This document shows, one piece after another, positions 44,347-52,414 of a DNA stretch of 64,000 bases (position 1 is its first letter; every line of letters starts with the position of its first letter). The notes under the pieces are model-generated. The model ran no database searches. It saw nothing but the letters and a program-made list of their open reading frames with translations, and was not told where the DNA came from. The DNA is from DASQFQ01 sp963802905. GTDB taxonomy: Bacteria; Actinomycetota; Thermoleophilia; Solirubrobacterales; Solirubrobacteraceae. The position numbers and the translations under genes were made by a program. The stretch lies in NCBI GenBank assembly GCA_963802905.1, contig CAWDKH010000014.1, forward strand, positions 186,001 through 250,000, written 5' to 3'.

Positions 44347-44898
44347 ATGACCGTCCTTCTTGTCGTCGCCGGCCTGCTCGCACTGATCGTGGTGTGGGTC
44401 GTGGTGACCAACAACTCCTTCATCCGCGCTCGCAACAAGGTCGACGAGGCCTGGAGCGGGATCGACGTCCAGCTCAAGCGGCGTCACGATCTTGTCCCCA
44501 ACCTCGTCGAGACCGTCAAGGGCTACGCCTCCCACGAGAGCGCGACCCTCGCCGCGGTCACCCAGGCCCGCTCGGCCGCCATGGGCGCCAGTGCCGGCAC
44601 CGAGCGCAGCGCCGCCGAAGAGCGGCTGACGTCCGCCCTCGACGGCATCCGCGTCGTCGCCGAGCAGTACCCGGAGCTGCGCGCGTCGGAGAACTTCCAG
44701 ACGCTGATGGCGGAGCTGTCCGAGCTCGAGGACCAGATCCAGGCCGCGCGCCGGATCTTCAACGCGAACGTCAATGCCTACAACACGCGCATCCAGCTGT
44801 TCCCGAACTCGCTGGTCGCTGGGGCGAAGTTCACGCCGCGCGAGCTGTTCCAGCTCGACTCGCCGGCCGAACGCGCCGTCCCGGCCGTCGCGTTCTGA
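44347..44898 (+). CDS. lemA: LemA family protein
   Basis: 183 residues. One N-terminal membrane helix (LLVVAGLLALIVVWVVVTNNSF) and the LemA core: RARNKVDEAWSGIDVQLKRRHDLVPNLVETVKGYA, then ARRIFNANVNAYNTRIQLFPNSLVA. The role of LemA proteins in bacteria is not settled; they often pair with TPM or DUF3137 membrane proteins, as here. It overlaps the next gene by one base (TGATG). Confidence 0.93.
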   Translation: MTVLLVVAGLLALIVVWVVVTNNSFIRARNKVDEAWSGIDVQLKRRHDLVPNLVETVKGYASHESATLAAVTQARSAAMGASAGTERSAAEERLTSALDGIRVVAEQYPELRASENFQTLMAELSELEDQIQAARRIFNANVNAYNTRIQLFPNSLVAGAKFTPRELFQLDSPAERAVPAVAF

Positions 44899-45749
44899 TG
44901 GGCCCCAGCAACGCGAACGCGGGCCGGGGCGAGTGGTTCCGCTCGTTCCTGAGCAAGCCCGCCACGATCACCGGGCTCGTGGTCGGCGCGGCCGTCGCGC
45001 TCCTGGCGGGCGCGTATTACGGCGGCCCGGCCTATGCCGCGGGCGCCCCGGTCGCAGTCGTCCTGGCGATCGTCGCGGGCGCCTGGTGGCTCGCCGACCG
45101 CAAGGCCGAGACGGTGTTCTGGAAGCACGTCGCCGACTCGCTCGGCTACACGCCGTTCTTCGACCCGACCGCGCTCGAGACCACGACACCGCTGCTGCAC
45201 GCCGGTGACCGCCGCAGCTGGCGTCACGAGCTGATGGGCCCGCTGGGCGACAGCGGCCTGACCGCGCGGCTCGCCCAGTACAAGTTCGAGGTCAAGCACG
45301 AGGACAGCAAGGGCAACGACAGCTGGGACAGCTTCCGCTGGACGATCTGCCTGATCGAGCTCCCCAACGGGATGCAGATGTTCCCCGGCGTCTACTTGCG
45401 CGAGAAGCGCGGGCTGCTCGAGCGCGTCGGCGGCCACGACTGGCTGCGCGGTCGGCACCTGCGGGAGGTCGAGCTCGAGAGCACGGAGTTCAACGAGGCG
45501 TACGACCTCCAGGTCGCGCGCGAGCAGGACGATGGGCGGCTGCGCGAGCTGTTCGACCCGAAGACGATCGTGTGGTTCCAGGACCATCCGCTGCGCCCGC
45601 ACCTCGAGTACCGGGCGGGCTTCCTCGTCGTCTACGTCCCCGGCTTCATCGAGGACATGGGGCGCGTCGTCTGGCTGCTGGAGGCGGCCGAGCGGATCGC
45701 CGAGCGCGTGCAGGAGGAGATCGGGGAGTCGCGACAGGCGGTCGGTTAG
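44898..45749 (+). CDS. DUF3137-like membrane protein, LemA partner
   Basis: 283 residues. Two membrane helices near the N-terminus (TGLVVGAAVALLAGAYYGG; AGAPVAVVLAIVAGAWWL), then a cytoplasmic domain with FWKHVADSLGYTPFF and ELMGPLGDSG, which resembles DUF3137 proteins usually encoded after lemA. Function unknown. It starts inside the lemA stop, and the next gene follows 11 bases after its own stop. Confidence 0.75.
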   Translation: MGPSNANAGRGEWFRSFLSKPATITGLVVGAAVALLAGAYYGGPAYAAGAPVAVVLAIVAGAWWLADRKAETVFWKHVADSLGYTPFFDPTALETTTPLLHAGDRRSWRHELMGPLGDSGLTARLAQYKFEVKHEDSKGNDSWDSFRWTICLIELPNGMQMFPGVYLREKRGLLERVGGHDWLRGRHLREVELESTEFNEAYDLQVAREQDDGRLRELFDPKTIVWFQDHPLRPHLEYRAGFLVVYVPGFIEDMGRVVWLLEAAERIAERVQEEIGESRQAVG

Positions 45750-45760
45750 GGTCGGGCGCG

Positions 45761-46237
45761 ATGCGCGCCCTGCTCGTCTCCGTGCTCGTGCTCGCGGCGG
45801 CGGCGCCCGCTCTGGCGCAGCCGCCGCCGAACACCCCCGACCCGTCGATCACCGACGGCAGCGCCCAGCGCAAGCTCGACCGCGCGCGGGAGCGCTGGCG
45901 CAAGGCACGGCTGCACAACTACCGTTTCCAGCTCACGCGGCAGTGCTTCTGCCCGCCGACGTCGTGGGTGCTGTTCGTCCGCGGTGACAAGGCGGTGCGT
46001 GCGCCCGCCGAGGCCCGCAAGGTCGCGACAGTGCGGCGCCTGCACCGCCGGATCCAGGACGCCATCGACGAGCGCGTCGCCTGGCTCGCCGTGCGCTACG
46101 ACAAGCGCGGGATGCCGCGCTCCATCGCGATCGACGGCCAGCAGCTCGTGGCCGACGACGAGATCGGCTACAAGGTCGAGCACTTCTGGCGCGGCACGCG
46201 CGGTCGCGGCGGGCCGGATCGCCCCGGCGAGCAGTAG
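45761..46237 (+). CDS. Secreted DUF6174-like protein
   Basis: 158 residues with a signal peptide (RALLVSVLVLAAAAPALA). The core ARLHNYRFQLTRQCFCPP, with a CxC pair, and RIQDAIDERVAWLAVRYDKRGMPRSIAID look like DUF6174-type extracellular proteins of unknown role. It is the third gene of the lemA operon. Confidence 0.7.
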   Translation: MRALLVSVLVLAAAAPALAQPPPNTPDPSITDGSAQRKLDRARERWRKARLHNYRFQLTRQCFCPPTSWVLFVRGDKAVRAPAEARKVATVRRLHRRIQDAIDERVAWLAVRYDKRGMPRSIAIDGQQLVADDEIGYKVEHFWRGTRGRGGPDRPGEQ

Positions 46238-46248
46238 GATTTCGAGCG

Positions 46249-46422
46249 ATGCAGACGCTCATCGCCCTGACCGACGCGCAGTCGTACACGATCGCCGCCG
46301 TCGCCGTCTGGTTCGTGATCTTCCCGGCCTTCGTCACCGCCCTGATCGGTGTCGCGGTCGCCGGCGTGCTCCGCGAGCGCACCGAGAACCAGGAAGAAGC
46401 CGCGCGCCGCCGGCGCGGCTGA
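46249..46422 (+). CDS. Small membrane protein, 57 residues
   Basis: ATG 46249 opens a 57-residue frame (MQTLIALTDAQSYTIAAV...) with one long hydrophobic stretch (TIAAVAVWFVIFPAFVTALI) and a charged tail RERTENQEEAARRRRG. It starts 12 bases after the DUF6174 stop and ends four bases before the convergent GH130 gene. Composition and position support a real gene, though it has no family I know. Confidence 0.55.
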   Translation: MQTLIALTDAQSYTIAAVAVWFVIFPAFVTALIGVAVAGVLRERTENQEEAARRRRG

Positions 46423-46425
46423 CGC

Positions 46426-47472
46426 TCAGCCGCAGTCGGTTCGCGACTCCCCGTGCAGGACGCCGACCCCGGCGTCTCCCTGCCCGTAGTACATGAGCCA
46501 CTCGCCCTTCCAGGCGACGAGGCCCTCGACGAACACGACGTTGTTGACCTGGCCCTCGGTCTCCTCCGGCGTCTCCGGGACGAGGAACGGCGTGGTCAGC
46601 CGTGCGAGCTCCTGCGTCGGCTTGGCCGGGTCGATCAGGGCCTGGCCGGCGCGGTAGATCAGCTTGCCGTCGGGATCCTTCGCCGCGGCGTTGTGGATCA
46701 GCAGGATCTGGCCGTTCTCGGTGATCAGCGGCGGCGGGCCGGGCTCGAGCAGCTCCTCGGTGTAGGTGCCGACCTGCGGGCGCATGACCGGCTCGTCGAC
46801 CGGGCCGGGCGTCCAGTGGATGAGGTCGGTCGACGTCGCCCAGTAGATGTCCTTGTCGCCGAAGTACATGTAGTACTTGCCCTTGAGGCGCTTGGTCAGG
46901 ATCGCGCCGGACTTGCTCCACGGCTTGTCGAGCGGGCGCGTGACGAAGTCGGCGAACATCGGCCCGTGCTTGGTCCAGCGCAGCAGGTTGCGGCTCGTGG
47001 CGAGGCACAGGCGCGCACTCGTTCCGTCGTAGCCGGTGTAGGTCATGTAGTAGGTGCCACCGACCTCCACGACGCGCGGGTCCTCGCAGCCGCCGGGCAG
47101 CTCGTAGGGCTCGGTCGCGACCATCACGGGCTCGCTGCGGCGGGTGAAGCGGACGCCGTCGCGCGAGGTGGCGAGGCCGATCGAGGAGCGACCGTCGGGG
47201 CCCTGGGCGCGGTAGAGGAGCTGGACCAGGCCGTCCTTGATGAGCGCCGCCGGGTTGAAGACGAACTTCGACTCCCACGGCTGGGTGCCGGGGCCGAGGA
47301 TCGGGTTCGCGCGGTCGCGCTTGAACGGGCCGAGCGGGTAGCCGACCGGGAGTCCGCGTGGCTTGCGGCCTCCGGCGCGGGCGGCCGGTGCGGCGGCGGT
47401 CCCGGCGAACGCGGCGGCGGCAGCTGCGCCTCCGCCAAGCTTCACCAGGTCCCTGCGAGTTGTGCGAGTCAT
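46426..47472 (-). CDS. Tat-exported GH130/GH43-like glycosidase or phosphorylase
   Basis: 348 residues. A Tat signal (TRRDLVKLGGGAAAAAAF) is followed by a five-bladed propeller with the repeats GLVQLLYRAQGPDGRSSIGLA, GGCEDPRVVEVGGTYYMTYT and TRLGG-like GKYYMYFGDKDIYW, and PLITENGQILLIHN. The GGCEDPRV motif is characteristic of GH130 beta-mannoside phosphorylases. Which sugar it acts on cannot be told. ATG 47472 was chosen for the intact Tat motif. Confidence 0.78.
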   Translation of the reverse strand: MTRTTRRDLVKLGGGAAAAAAFAGTAAAPAARAGGRKPRGLPVGYPLGPFKRDRANPILGPGTQPWESKFVFNPAALIKDGLVQLLYRAQGPDGRSSIGLATSRDGVRFTRRSEPVMVATEPYELPGGCEDPRVVEVGGTYYMTYTGYDGTSARLCLATSRNLLRWTKHGPMFADFVTRPLDKPWSKSGAILTKRLKGKYYMYFGDKDIYWATSTDLIHWTPGPVDEPVMRPQVGTYTEELLEPGPPPLITENGQILLIHNAAAKDPDGKLIYRAGQALIDPAKPTQELARLTTPFLVPETPEETEGQVNNVVFVEGLVAWKGEWLMYYGQGDAGVGVLHGESRTDCG

Positions 47473-47501
47473 ATGAACTCGCGTACCCCGCTCAGAGGTA
47501 C

Positions 47502-47960
47502 TCAACCGGGATACGGCGGCGCTTCGCCCCAGCCCCAGCGGGGCACGGGCGCCTCCGGCGGCGGTTCTGCACCCGGTTGCGAGTTGGCGAGCGCGATGCG
47601 CGTGCCCCACTCGACGTAGGCGAGGAAGGCGGAGCGGAACTCCGGGTCGTCCGGCAGCGCGGCGTCGTCGGCGGCGAGCCCGATCAGCGCGACCCAGCGC
47701 GAGCGCTGCGCCTCCGTCAGCCCGAGGCCGAGGTGCTTGCGCATCATGTGCGGGTAGCCGCCGTGTTCGTCGGTGTACGCGGGCGGGCCGCCGAACACCT
47801 CGGCGAACCACAGCGCCACGTGGTGCGGATGGTCGTCGGGCATGTGCGCGAAGACCGGGGCGAGGACGTCGTCGGCGCGCACGCGCGTGTAGAAGGCCTC
47901 GGTGAGCCGGTCGAGCGCCGCTTGGCCGCCGGCCCAGTCGTAGAGCGTCGGGGTGGCGAT
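47502..47960 (-). CDS. Group II truncated hemoglobin, start unclear
   Basis: About 152 residues: PTLYDWAGGQAALDRL, EAFYTRVRADDVLAPVF, ALWFAEVFGGPPAYT, and HMMRKHLGLGLTEAQRSRWVALIG. This is TrHbO-like, a heme protein for oxygen or nitric oxide handling. The open frame reaches back into the 15-bp inverted repeat at 47960-47996, and no ATG/GTG/TTG lies before GTG 47882, which would cut off the first helix. The given start is the ATC where homologs begin; a start-codon base error is possible. Confidence 0.78.
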   Translation of the reverse strand: MATPTLYDWAGGQAALDRLTEAFYTRVRADDVLAPVFAHMPDDHPHHVALWFAEVFGGPPAYTDEHGGYPHMMRKHLGLGLTEAQRSRWVALIGLAADDAALPDDPEFRSAFLAYVEWGTRIALANSQPGAEPPPEAPVPRWGWGEAPPYPG

Positions 47961-47996
47961 GACCAGAGACTTGCAAACAGCGCAAGTCTCTGGTCA
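47960..47996. terminator. 15-bp perfect inverted repeat
   Basis: TGACCAGAGACTTGC (47960-47974) and GCAAGTCTCTGGTCA (47982-47996) surround AAACAGC. It lies between the matrixin gene end and the hemoglobin gene start on the minus strand. It could terminate matrixin transcription or act as an operator for the hemoglobin. Confidence 0.5.
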
Positions 47997-48008
47997 AGCC
48001 GGTGCTTC

Positions 48009-48764
48009 CTACGGATAGATCGAGCGGATCCCGTTGATGTCGTCCTGGCCCAGCGTGCAGTTCGCCTGCTGGTAGGACGGATACATGATCGCGTTCGTGT
48101 CGCTCGAGTGATCGAGGCCGACGACGTGACCGTTCTCGTGCAGGATCACCGTCTGCAGGTCATACGACGTCGAGAGCTCCTGGCACCCGAGGTTCCACGC
48201 ATAGCCCGTGTTGATGCCCATGTCCGCCTCGTCGATCGAGGGGTTGTAGACGGTCACGCCGAGCGTGCCCTCCTCGAGCGCCGCCCATCCGACGCCGTTC
48301 TGCCCGTCGAACTGCTGGCCTCCCGGACAGCCTGGGACGAGCGATGGACACGTGCTGGTGGTGCCGCCGTTGACGAAGCGGAACGATGACCCTGCGTTGT
48401 TCCACGTCGACTGCGTGTTCACCAGCGCGCTCTGCCCGTTGACCGGTTGACCGGCCGGGTTGTAGCGCTGGGTCGCGGTGGCGTTGTCCCACACCAAGCC
48501 GGTCGTCGCGTAGCGCGAGGACGTCGTCTTGGCTCCCTGCCCCTTCAGCGCGCGGTCCTTGGCCGCGGCTTCACTCTGACCCTTCGGGACCACCACGAGG
48601 ATGTCGAGGTAGGCCGTCTGGCCGTTGATCTGCTTCGTGCCGTGGGTCGAAACCACACGGTCACCCGCCTTCCTGCTGGTTGCCGCTCCGGCCCCTGCCG
48701 GTGCAGCAATAAGAGCACTCGCTGCAACAACGCAGACGAGCGCAGTACGTCGTGAGACGCGCAT
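48009..48764 (-). CDS. Secreted matrixin metalloprotease
   Basis: 251 residues with a signal peptide (RTALVCVVAASALIAAPAGAGA). Catalytic site HENGHVVGLDH near the C-terminus followed by the Met-turn MYPS. Pairs of Cys suggest disulphides. An extracellular zinc peptidase of the matrixin/astacin clan; substrate unknown. It diverges from the 2-hydroxyacid dehydrogenase. Confidence 0.9.
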   Translation of the reverse strand: MRVSRRTALVCVVAASALIAAPAGAGAATSRKAGDRVVSTHGTKQINGQTAYLDILVVVPKGQSEAAAKDRALKGQGAKTTSSRYATTGLVWDNATATQRYNPAGQPVNGQSALVNTQSTWNNAGSSFRFVNGGTTSTCPSLVPGCPGGQQFDGQNGVGWAALEEGTLGVTVYNPSIDEADMGINTGYAWNLGCQELSTSYDLQTVILHENGHVVGLDHSSDTNAIMYPSYQQANCTLGQDDINGIRSIYP

Positions 48765-48820
48765 CGTGCCTCCCTAGGTCGATGTGCGCCAAAACCTACC
48801 TATTGACATGATCTCGCGCC

Positions 48821-49641
48821 GTGAGCACCCGGGTGGCGATCCTCGACGACTACCAGCGCGTGGCGCTGTCGGTGGGCCCGTGGGAGTCGCTCGGCGACGC
48901 GGTCGCGGTGACCGCATTCGACGCCCACGTGGCCGACGACAACACACTCATCGAGCGGCTCGCTCCGTTCGAGATCGTCGTCGCGATGCGGGAGCGGACG
49001 CCGTTCCCGCGCGCGCGGCTCGAGCGCTTGCCGGGGCTGAAGCTGCTCGTCACCACCGGCCGCGCGAACGCCTCGATCGACATGGAGGCCGCGCGCGAGC
49101 TGGGGATCGTGGTGGCCGGGACCGGGAGCCTCGTGACGCCGACCGCCGAGCTCACGTGGGCGCTGATCCTCGCGCTGTGCCGCAACGTGGTGGTCGAGGA
49201 CACGGCACTGCGTGCGGGCGGCTGGCAGCACACGATCGGGCCGGACCTCGCTGGGCGGACGCTCGGGGTGCTCGGGCTCGGCCGGCTCGGCAGCCGGGTG
49301 GCCGCGATCGCGCAGGCGTTCGAGATGGACGTGATCGCGTGGAGCCAGAACCTGCAGGCCGAGGATGCGGCGTCCGCCACCTCGTCAACACGTCGCGCGG
49401 GCCGATCGTCGACGAGGCGGCGCTGCTCGAGGCGCTGCACGCGGGGACGATCGCCGGCGCCGGACTCGACGTCTACGACACCGAGCCGCTGCCCGCGGAC
49501 CACCCGCTGCGCAGCGCGCCGCGGACGGTCCTGACGCCCCACCTCGGCTACGTCACGACCGGCAACTACGAGGTGTTCTTCCGCGAGGTCGTGGACGGCA
49601 TCGCCGGGTTCCTACGCGGCGAACCGGTCAACGTGATCTGA
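48821..49641 (+). pseudogene. D-2-hydroxyacid dehydrogenase with internal deletion
   Basis: N-terminal catalytic domain (AILDDYQRVAL; VTTGRANASIDMEAA) and the NAD fold (LGVLGLGRLGSRVA) are present up to WSQNLQAEDAA. The next 40 or so residues, normally the rest of the Rossmann half with SDVVSLHL and LMKPGA, are missing, and the sequence resumes in another frame at HLVNTSRGPIVDEAALLEAL with His-containing LTPHLGYVT. A deletion of roughly 120-130 bases is the simplest reading; the protein is 40 residues shorter than usual. GTG 48821. Confidence 0.8.
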
Positions 49642-49683
49642 GGGAGACCCCCGCCACCGTGCGGCGGCGGGGGCCTGAGGGGC

Positions 49684-50297
49684 TTAGCGGTGGCCGCCTC
49701 CGTGGCCGTGGCCGCCGTGCCGTGGCCGTGGCCGTGGCCACGGTCGAAGCAGGCGTTCGTGACGATCGCCGGGTCCTGATCCTCCGTTGGCGCGTACGGC
49801 TTCTGCACCTGGTTGTCCTGGCCGAACTCGCCGCTGATGTGGCCGGGCGTGTCCATGTCGAAGTTGAAGTTCGCCAACAGGTGGACGGAGTCCCTGCCTC
49901 TGGTCTCCCCGATCAGGAAGCCCTCGCCTCCGCCGTCCGGCTCGAGTACGGCGACGAACTCACCCTTGAACGTCTTGCCGGGGCTGTAGGTCTTGCGGAG
50001 CACGACGGTGCCCTTCGAATAGCCGTAGCCGTTCTTGGTGTTCTGGACCGACACCGCCTTGATCTCGATCCTGCCCGCAAGCCGAGAGTCATCGCTCTTC
50101 TGGGTGCCCTCGAACCGGAGCTTGACCTTCTCGTGCTTCGCGGCGCATCGCTTCGGCTTCGGATTACCGACGAGCTTGGCCTCGAACGTCCCCTTGACCG
50201 GCGAGGTCTCCGGCTTGCTCGACGATCCGGCGATCGCCACCCCTGTCGAGATCGAACCCACGGCCACTACCGCTGCGAGCCACTTGCTGCCACGCAT
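49684..50297 (-). CDS. Secreted protein with His-Gly-rich C-terminus, frameshift near end
   Basis: About 204 residues from ATG 50297 (ribosome site AGGGGGC). A signal peptide (KWLAAVVAVGSISTGVAIAG) precedes a lipocalin- or DUF-like beta domain (VKGTFEAKLVGNPKPKRC; GEFVAVLEPDGGGEGFL). The C-terminus is His/Gly-rich; as read, the repeat changes frame at about 49725 and runs to 49566, but one missing base restores HGHGHGGHGHGGGHR and a stop at 49684. A metal-binding tail is likely. Function unknown. Confidence 0.6.
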
Positions 50298-50508
50298 ACC
50301 TGCCCCCTTCGGGGTCGGACGGATCGCCGGCACGGGCGCTGGCTCCCGCACTGACGCGAACGCAGCCACCCCTGGCCCCGTGGTCTTGATCCGCGCACGG
50401 CCCCCCGCACGCGTGTGGTCGACAGTTCCCTGTCTGCACGGCGGTATACACCCTGCGCGTCGAGTAGTGGAGATTTCTTGTCAGCGAACGGTCGTAGGCT
50501 GTGCGGCG

Positions 50509-50922
50509 ATGCCCTCCCCCGACGCGCCGCTGACCGGGAGCTGTGCCTGCGGAGCCGTGGGCTTCGAGGTCACCGCCCAGTTCGACACGGCCGGCTACTG
50601 CCACTGCAAGCGCTGCCAGCGACGCAGCGGCACGCTGTGGTCGATGAACGCGATCGTCGGCGTGGACGGGTTCGCGATCGTCCGCGGGCGCGAGTACGTC
50701 CGCGCGTGGTCGCCGCCCGATCAGGGCCTCCCGAAGGCGTTCTGCACGGAGTGCGGAGGGCACCTCTACTCCGACGGCGGTGACTTCATCGTCGTCCGGC
50801 TCGGCGCGGTCGACGGCGATCCCGGCATCAAGCCCTCATGGCGCCAGTGGCTCGAGTCGGCGCCCGACTGGGAGCCGATCCCGGACGACGGCATCGCGCG
50901 CTTCCAGCAGCGACGACAGTGA
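50509..50922 (+). CDS. GFA-family (glutathione-dependent formaldehyde-activating) protein
   Basis: 137 residues with the Zn-binding Cys pattern of GFA domains: SCACGAVGFEV, CHCKRCQRRSG and AFCTECGGHLYS. Members bind zinc by these cysteines; most have no proven reaction. ATG 50509. It stands alone between divergent and co-directional genes. Confidence 0.88.
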   Translation: MPSPDAPLTGSCACGAVGFEVTAQFDTAGYCHCKRCQRRSGTLWSMNAIVGVDGFAIVRGREYVRAWSPPDQGLPKAFCTECGGHLYSDGGDFIVVRLGAVDGDPGIKPSWRQWLESAPDWEPIPDDGIARFQQRRQ

Positions 50923-50967
50923 ACACTGCGTGAACGGAGTCACGGAGCGGCAGGGGTCGGCCGCTAC

Positions 50968-50987
50968 CGTTGGAAGTGATTCCAACG
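50968..50987. promoter_or_regulatory. Palindrome CGTTGGAA-GTGA-TTCCAACG
   Basis: An 8-bp perfect inverted repeat about 53 bases before the CpsB-like ATG. Its size and place fit an operator. No second copy was found in the window. Confidence 0.35.
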
Positions 50988-51039
50988 ACTGCGTCAGGCG
51001 GACACCGAAGATCCGCCGCGGAAAGGAAGTTGCTCCCCC

Positions 51040-51813
51040 ATGTCCCATGTGGACCTGCATCTCCACCTGCTCCCCGGGGTGGACGACGGGCCTGAAGACG
51101 AGGCCGCCAGCCTGACCCACGCCGCACGCCTTGCCGAGGGCGGCGTGCACGAGGCAACGGTCACGCCGCACGTCGGCCACCCGTGGTTCCCCATCGACGT
51201 CGGCTCGATCCCGGAGCGCACGCGCGCGCTCCAGGCGGCGATCGACGACGCCGGGCTCGACGTCCGCTTGCACCCGGGCGGCGAGATCCACCCCGAGGGA
51301 GCGACCAGCTTGAACGCCGCCCAGCTCGACGTCATCGCCCACGGGCCGCCTGGCACGCGCTGGGTGCTGCTCGAAGTGCCCTTCGCGGGCATCGACGAGC
51401 GGTTCCTCGAGTCGTGCGCCCATGTGCGGGCGCGGGGCTTCGGGCTCCTGATCGCCCACCCGGAGCGCGCCCACGGCTTCCTCGCCGGCGGCTTCACGCT
51501 GCTGCGCGACGAGATCGAGGCGGGCGCGCTGCTGCAGGTCAACGTCTGCTCGCTGCTGGGCCGCCAGGGCCCGGAGGCGCACGCAGGCGCGATCAAGCTC
51601 GTGCGCGAAGGCCTCGCCTACGTGCTCGCCTCCGACGGCCACGGCGGCAACCGCGCGCACACGCTCGCGGCGGGCACGTTCGCGGCACGGGCGGCGGGCG
51701 CTTCGCGAGAGCTGAGCGAGCGCCTGACGAGCGCGAACCCGCGCTTCCTGCTCGAGCACGGCATCCCGGCGATCGACGCGGAGGCGCCCCGCACCGCTCA
51801 CGCGGGCCGGTAG
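51040..51813 (+). CDS. CpsB/CapC-type PHP-domain tyrosine phosphatase
   Basis: 257 residues. HVDLHLHLLPGVDDGPEDEAAS at the N-terminus, VTPHVGHPWFP, and ASDGHGG near the C-terminus are the metal-binding Asp/His sets of PHP phosphatases (YwqE, CpsB). Such enzymes dephosphorylate tyrosine kinases in capsule regulation. No kinase of that type is in the window. A preceding GAAAGGAAG is a good ribosome site. Confidence 0.9.
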   Translation: MSHVDLHLHLLPGVDDGPEDEAASLTHAARLAEGGVHEATVTPHVGHPWFPIDVGSIPERTRALQAAIDDAGLDVRLHPGGEIHPEGATSLNAAQLDVIAHGPPGTRWVLLEVPFAGIDERFLESCAHVRARGFGLLIAHPERAHGFLAGGFTLLRDEIEAGALLQVNVCSLLGRQGPEAHAGAIKLVREGLAYVLASDGHGGNRAHTLAAGTFAARAAGASRELSERLTSANPRFLLEHGIPAIDAEAPRTAHAGR

Positions 51814-51821
51814 GGCTGCGG

Positions 51822-52025
51822 CTAGGCGGCGTCGTCGTCGTCGTCGCGCGGCACGATCCGGAGGATCGGGACTTCCTCGCCCGCGCGCGTTTCCGGATAG
51901 ACGACATAGGCGCCCGGGCTGCCGCCGAACCAGGTGCCCGGCGCCTCGCCCACGAAGATGCCCGGCCGCTGCGAGCCGTCGGCCTGTTCGACCCAGATCT
52001 TCTGGCCTTCGCGGAGCTCGTCCAT
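51822..52025 (-). CDS. Small hypothetical protein
   Basis: 67 residues from ATG 52025 (an in-frame ATG at 52064 is also possible). Beta-rich sequence ELREGQKIWVEQADGSQRPG and GTWFGGSPGAYVVYP ending in an Asp-rich tail. No recognised family. It converges on the phosphatase gene. Confidence 0.55.
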   Translation of the reverse strand: MDELREGQKIWVEQADGSQRPGIFVGEAPGTWFGGSPGAYVVYPETRAGEEVPILRIVPRDDDDDAA

Positions 52026-52104
52026 GGTCCGATGGTCCTGCACGGCGGCGGCGGTTCGCATCATCCGGTCCGGATGACGCGCTCACTCGCCCCCAGAACG
52101 ACGA

Positions 52105-52126
52105 AACCCGCCTCAGGAGGCGGGTT
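52105..52126 (-). terminator. Intrinsic terminator after tRNA-Glu
   Basis: On the minus strand: AACCCGCCT-CCTG-AGGCGGGTT followed by TCGTCGTTCT, a 9-bp stem with a T-rich tail. It lies eight bases after the tRNA-Glu 3' end. Confidence 0.85.
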
Positions 52127-52133
52127 GCGTGAG

Positions 52134-52206
52134 TACCGCTACGGGGATTCGAACCCCGGTTTCCGCCGTGAGAGGGCGGCGTCCTAGTCCCCTAGACGAT
52201 AGCGGC
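52134..52206 (-). tRNA. tRNA-Glu (CTC)
   Basis: Acceptor stem GCCGCTA with TAGCGGT, anticodon stem-loop CCGCC-CTCTCAC-GGCGG giving anticodon CTC, TpsiC arm ending GGTTCGAATCC, and discriminator A. 73 bases, no encoded CCA. It decodes GAG. Confidence 0.93.
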
Positions 52207-52237
52207 GCGGGACCGCGGTCAGGGTAGCAACGGAGAG

Positions 52238-52321
52238 TGCGGCTGAGAGGACTCGAACCTCCACGGGGTTGCCCCCACGGCGACCTGAACGCCGCGTGTA
52301 TACCAATTTCACCACAGCCGC
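52238..52321 (-). tRNA. tRNA-Leu (CAG)
   Basis: Acceptor GCGGCTG with CAGCCGC, anticodon loop TTCAGGT giving CAG, a long class II variable arm (GTGGGGGCAACCCCGTG), TpsiC GGTTCGAGTCC, discriminator A. 84 bases, no CCA. It decodes CUG and lies upstream of tRNA-Glu. Confidence 0.93.
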
Positions 52322-52414
52322 TGGAGCGCAGAAGGGTAGCGTCTCACCGAGGCACCGCGCGACCTCGCAGTCGTTGCTGCCCCGGCGGCGACGCGCGCAT
52401 CGGAACCGGCGGAA

